The notes beneath the pieces are model-generated. The model did not search any database. It worked only from the letters and a program-made list of their open reading frames with translations, and had not been told where the DNA came from. Position numbers and translations under genes: made by a program. Positions 60,772-64,000 of a stretch of DNA of 64,000 nucleotides are shown piece by piece. The DNA lies in assembly GCA_946122785.1 (NCBI GenBank), contig CAMGYJ010000010.1, positions 48,505,134 through 48,569,133 of the forward strand. The letters run 5' to 3'. Origin of the DNA: Linum tenue. Lineage: Eukaryota > Streptophyta > Magnoliopsida > Malpighiales > Linaceae. Numbering within the stretch: position 1 is the stretch's first letter; each line of letters starts with the position of its first letter.

Positions 60772-61217
60772 CAGTGTTATTAAAGTCGGGCCGAGCCGCT
60801 CGGCCCGACCGGTAAAACCGCCACCCGATCAAAAAATCGGCTCGGAACAGTCTAAAAGCCGGTACGGTTTTATGTAGCGATTAACGAGCGGCCGAGGCGG
60901 TTAATCGCAGGAGCCGATCGAGCCGCTCACCCGGTTTTTGTCATTCAGTCATTAAATTTAATTAAAAAAATTTCAGAAAATTGAAAATTGAAATAAACCA
61001 AAAACGTCGGGCTCTCAAACTGAATCCTTATTTCCATTTCACAATTTCGAAGGAAAGAGACGAGCTCTGATTAAGAAATGTCAACTATTTGTATTGATAA
61101 CGTTTATTAGGTACTGGTTCTCTAACGGTTTTTAAACGGTCTAATGCCGGTTGGACCACTAAAGTGCGAGTCGTTCGCATTACCGGGTCATGCTCCGGTT
61201 CGGTTCTAACAACATTG
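60772..61217. mobile_element. hAT-type MITE
   Basis: 446 bp with the 8-bp target duplication GTTAATCC (60764-60771 and 61218-61225). Ends CAGTGTTATTAAAG and its imperfect complement CTAACAACATTG. Near the left end lies an 11-bp perfect stem, GTCGGGCCGAG with CTCGGCCCGAC. No coding capacity. Confidence 0.9.
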
Positions 61218-61331
61218 GTTAATCCAATCACCATGTAACCGATAATAAGCATTGCGTGCGGTGGCCCACTCCCAATTTGAAGCCACTATTACCCAAGCCG
61301 CAGTAGCGTGTGGCTAGACATGGGTATCTAT

Positions 61332-61775
61332 AGTGATGGCAATTTGAACCCGTCTCGCGAGTATTACCCAACCCGCAGTAGTGTGGGACGGGGCATAGGT
61401 ATTTACTTCCGATCCGCCCTGTCCCATCTCGTCCAGTCCCGTTCTAGGTCCATTTTATCTCCATTTCTTGTAGTATCTATACATATTTCTCATATTTTGA
61501 CTTTTCTTCGACTAGTTAGAAATAGAATCGATCTTTCAACTTGCTATACTCAATTATCCATTATATTATCACTATTTTGCATTCATAAAGTTTTTTCCAC
61601 TTCGTTTTATTGTAAAAGGTAAAATTTTACGTGTATTTTTTTTAAATAACATGTAATAGTGGGTCGACCCGCCCCGACTCGTATCCGCGCCGGTTTTACC
61701 CGCCCCGACCGCAATAACGTGAAGCGAAGCATGGACATTGAGATACCCGCCCCGCCTCGCCCCATTGCCATCACT
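61332..61775. mobile_element. MITE-like element, family with several relics in the window
   Basis: About 444 bp with inverted ends AGTGATGGCAAT / ATTGCCATCACT. Internal sequence (TTTGACTTTTCTTCGACTA, CTTTCAAC) is shared with fragments at about 33300-33590, 39190-39440 and 45650-46010. Target duplication not clear. Confidence 0.7.
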
Positions 61776-62595
61776 GTCCACTACCAATGTGTAATCATCT
61801 TTAAATACTGATTTTTTTAAACAAAATAATTGGGTCAAATTGATATGTTAAAATTATTCATCCAAATGAGTATGACCCCTAATGTAATTTAGTTATTAAA
61901 GGGTTATTTATCTTCTTCTTTTTTTTCGATGAGATATGACGCGAAAATAGTTAGAAAGAATCGCTGCCCAAAACCCCAATCCCACCAAAGAAACCACCCT
62001 GCAAGATTACAAGCCGCTAACTCTACTACAGAGAGCAACAGGGATATACTTGCCATAAAAGTTCGCCTATTGATGATTCGATTGACTTTCATTATTTTTT
62101 TAATTTTGTGTGAATTTCATTTATTATAATTATATTCGTACCAAATGTTCCGATTCTGAATATTTTTGAGAAAAAAGATGCTTGCTATCATACGTACATA
62201 ATGGAAAGCTCATGGTCGTAGCTATATATACAGGCTTGTGGGCAGGGTGTTGAAATGGTTATCATGATAATTGCTAAACTAAATAAACCTAAATTCTATT
62301 AATCATGAAATACAATATCATAACTAAATCGTTCAAACTAATACAATAACCAAATTAACCAATTAAAATCACATTATCCTTAAGTGAGACTATTTTCCAG
62401 TTAATGCACCAATTCACAATTTATATAGTGAATAAAACATAACAATCAACACATAGTTATAGTTAACCCATAACCTAACAAAAATATATGACAACGGTAA
62501 GAGGTTAATGAATTGTTGCGTTTGTGTGAATTGACTTAGTCTCTTAGCAATTATCATTGGCTGAAAAATACTTTCCTTTCAAGTTTTCATCCCAC
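61776..62595. other. Gene-free AT-rich stretch
   Basis: No gene, RNA or further mobile element recognised. Confidence 0.5.
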
Positions 62596-63040
62596 CAGTG
62601 GCGTAGCCTGAAATTCATCTAACGTAGGTCAAACATAAAAAATATGACTTAAGTTTTAGGATGTGTTTTTTATCTGAAAATTTTATAAAATACATTCATC
62701 ATGTAAATTATGAGGGATGTTAAGATACCACAGCGAAAAATCATTTATGATTCCACTACTCATCTTATTCTGAAGTGTTTGTTTACTTTTCTTATTGGAG
62801 TAAGTGTTTTTTCAACAATTGCAATGGCAACTGATAGCAAGAAACGCCCCCAAATTTCAAAATTTTGTTTGTATTAAACTTACTTACAAAATATATTAAT
62901 TAAAAGCGCTTTTCGTAAAATTATCTACAATAATATGGAGATCTTGTATTAAATCGACGATATGCATAAAAATAAATTACTATATATCTTTTGGGCCAAG
63001 GTGGTGCAAATGACCTTGGCCTCAAATGGCTCCGCCACTG
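62596..63040. mobile_element. hAT-type MITE
   Basis: 445 bp with ends CAGTGGCGTAGCC and GGCTCCGCCACTG (inverse CAGTGGCGGAGCC). Target duplication CATCCCAC (62588-62595) and CATCCCAA (63041-63048), one mismatch in 8. No coding capacity. Confidence 0.85.
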
Positions 63041-64000
63041 CATCCCAAATAATGTATGAGTTTTATCTAAATTAGACGTCCATATGTTGTGGTCTACACT
63101 CTACAAATGCAAATATACATGAGTCTAAAATGGAAGAATGTTTGACTCTTGAGTGGTTATGCAAAGTATAAAGTATGTGTATATAATATATATTAGATAT
63201 ATGACTAATTACTTAACTGGTTAATTTGGTTTGATTGATTAAGAGTGTCTGCATTAAGATCAAGATGATCTACAACATGGATCCAGGTATTTCGATCAAT
63301 TTTTGATAATCTGACCAGATGATATTCCAAGGATTTATATATGTTAAATAAAGTACTAACAAATTCATCTTTGTGGGTCTGCAAATCTTCTTTGCTGGAA
63401 AAGCACTTTCCATAGAGCTTACAAATGAACGGATAAAGACGTATGTGCTCCGACTTGTGGTGAGCCTAAATTCGCTTGACTTCGTCGAAGCCTTTGACGC
63501 AGCAGTTGCAGGGATATGCTCTCTCACCGGCGTTCATCCAATCGATTTTTGGAGAAGAGAAATGGCTTTGAAAAGAAAGAGAGATTTGAAAGTAAACAGT
63601 TTTCTTGGGTGTCTTGGAATGGGATTCTGAGACTTGCAAGGGACGTTTGGGAGATCAGTGGGGAAGACGATGATGGAAACATTTTCCCCGCCAACGAGTT
63701 AGAGGGTAGCTTGCTCTGAAAGAGTCCCTGTATTTTTCATATTTATATTTATTTACTTCGGGCCTTTTGACTCTGGCTAAGCCCAGTTGTCTATAAAGCC
63801 CATCTCCCTCTTTTTTTTTTATCTTTCTCGCTCTCAAAAACACTGGAAAGCGAGATTGGCCAATTCGCTCATCTGTATATAGCCGACATCCCACAGCCCC
63901 GCTCTTTCCGTCACAAAGATGATATTCAACATGTACTTAAATCGCATCCCCGCTTTCCCTTTATGTTGTATCACGCCTTATATCGATCAAACATTCAAAG
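63041..64000. other. Right-edge stretch with an unrecognised open frame
   Basis: A frame at 63373-63630 (85 codons, + strand; MGLQIFFAGKALSIELTNE...) and an overlapping one at 63516-63719 (ending GEDDDGNIFPANELEGSLL) look like two halves of one coding stretch joined by a shift near 63600. I do not recognise the family. It may be a decayed exon. Nothing else seen up to the window end. Confidence 0.35.

Overview
This is nuclear DNA from a flowering plant, most likely a eudicot. It carries Ty1/copia elements primed by initiator Met-tRNA, a LINE with RNase H, MITEs, a Helitron, an intron-containing NAC gene and an F-box gene. The species cannot be fixed from sequence alone.

Positions about 2,250-48,600 hold a tandem array of 13 small single-exon genes or pseudogenes, all on the + strand. 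They encode secreted cysteine-rich proteins of about 125-155 residues, read as a divergent single-domain DUF26/Gnk2-like (stress-antifung) family. The shared core is C-X7-C-X2-C, then GC..GRAGG, a CC pair, RYE.AY and a last Cys. Gene starts are 3269, 10407, 12509, 20199, 21869, 25639, 32327, 35907, 37966, 40911, 42946, 46410 and 48151. Most carry the same upstream module (GAACCGCC / TTCATCTGCA / AGACTGATTC) and a conserved 3' block ending in AATAAA. Two further modules (34218, 42096) have no gene behind them. The array grew by block duplication: 2252-13545, 24122-34400 and 34831-43625 are colinear, and genes at 12509 and 42946 encode identical proteins. Four copies are damaged or altered: truncated by a LINE (10407), signal peptide deleted (25639), promoter fused to coding sequence (32327), nonsense mutation (40911).

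Mobile elements have shaped the array. Two complete copia elements (3716-8790 and 26024-31218), with near-identical LTRs and 5-bp target duplications, sit just after the stop codons of two genes, and a third, 3'-truncated copia (22268-24121) begins at the stop codon of another. Also present are a copia remnant at the left edge (1-2251), a non-autonomous gag-only LTR element (14189-19736), a 5'-truncated LINE (about 10817-12296, minus strand), a Helitron (43626-45135) and several MITEs. Paralogous empty sites within the window prove several insertions.

To the right (48.6-64 kb) lie long gene-poor stretches, a three-exon ATAF-type NAC gene (53477-54706) behind a duplicated 56-bp G-box unit, a DUF295-type F-box gene (57081-58637), and a minus-strand chain of pseudo-exons from two unrelated genes, plastid UMP kinase and an RGLG/copine ubiquitin ligase (58997-60500). 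Two hAT-type MITEs with 8-bp target duplications and another MITE-like element follow.
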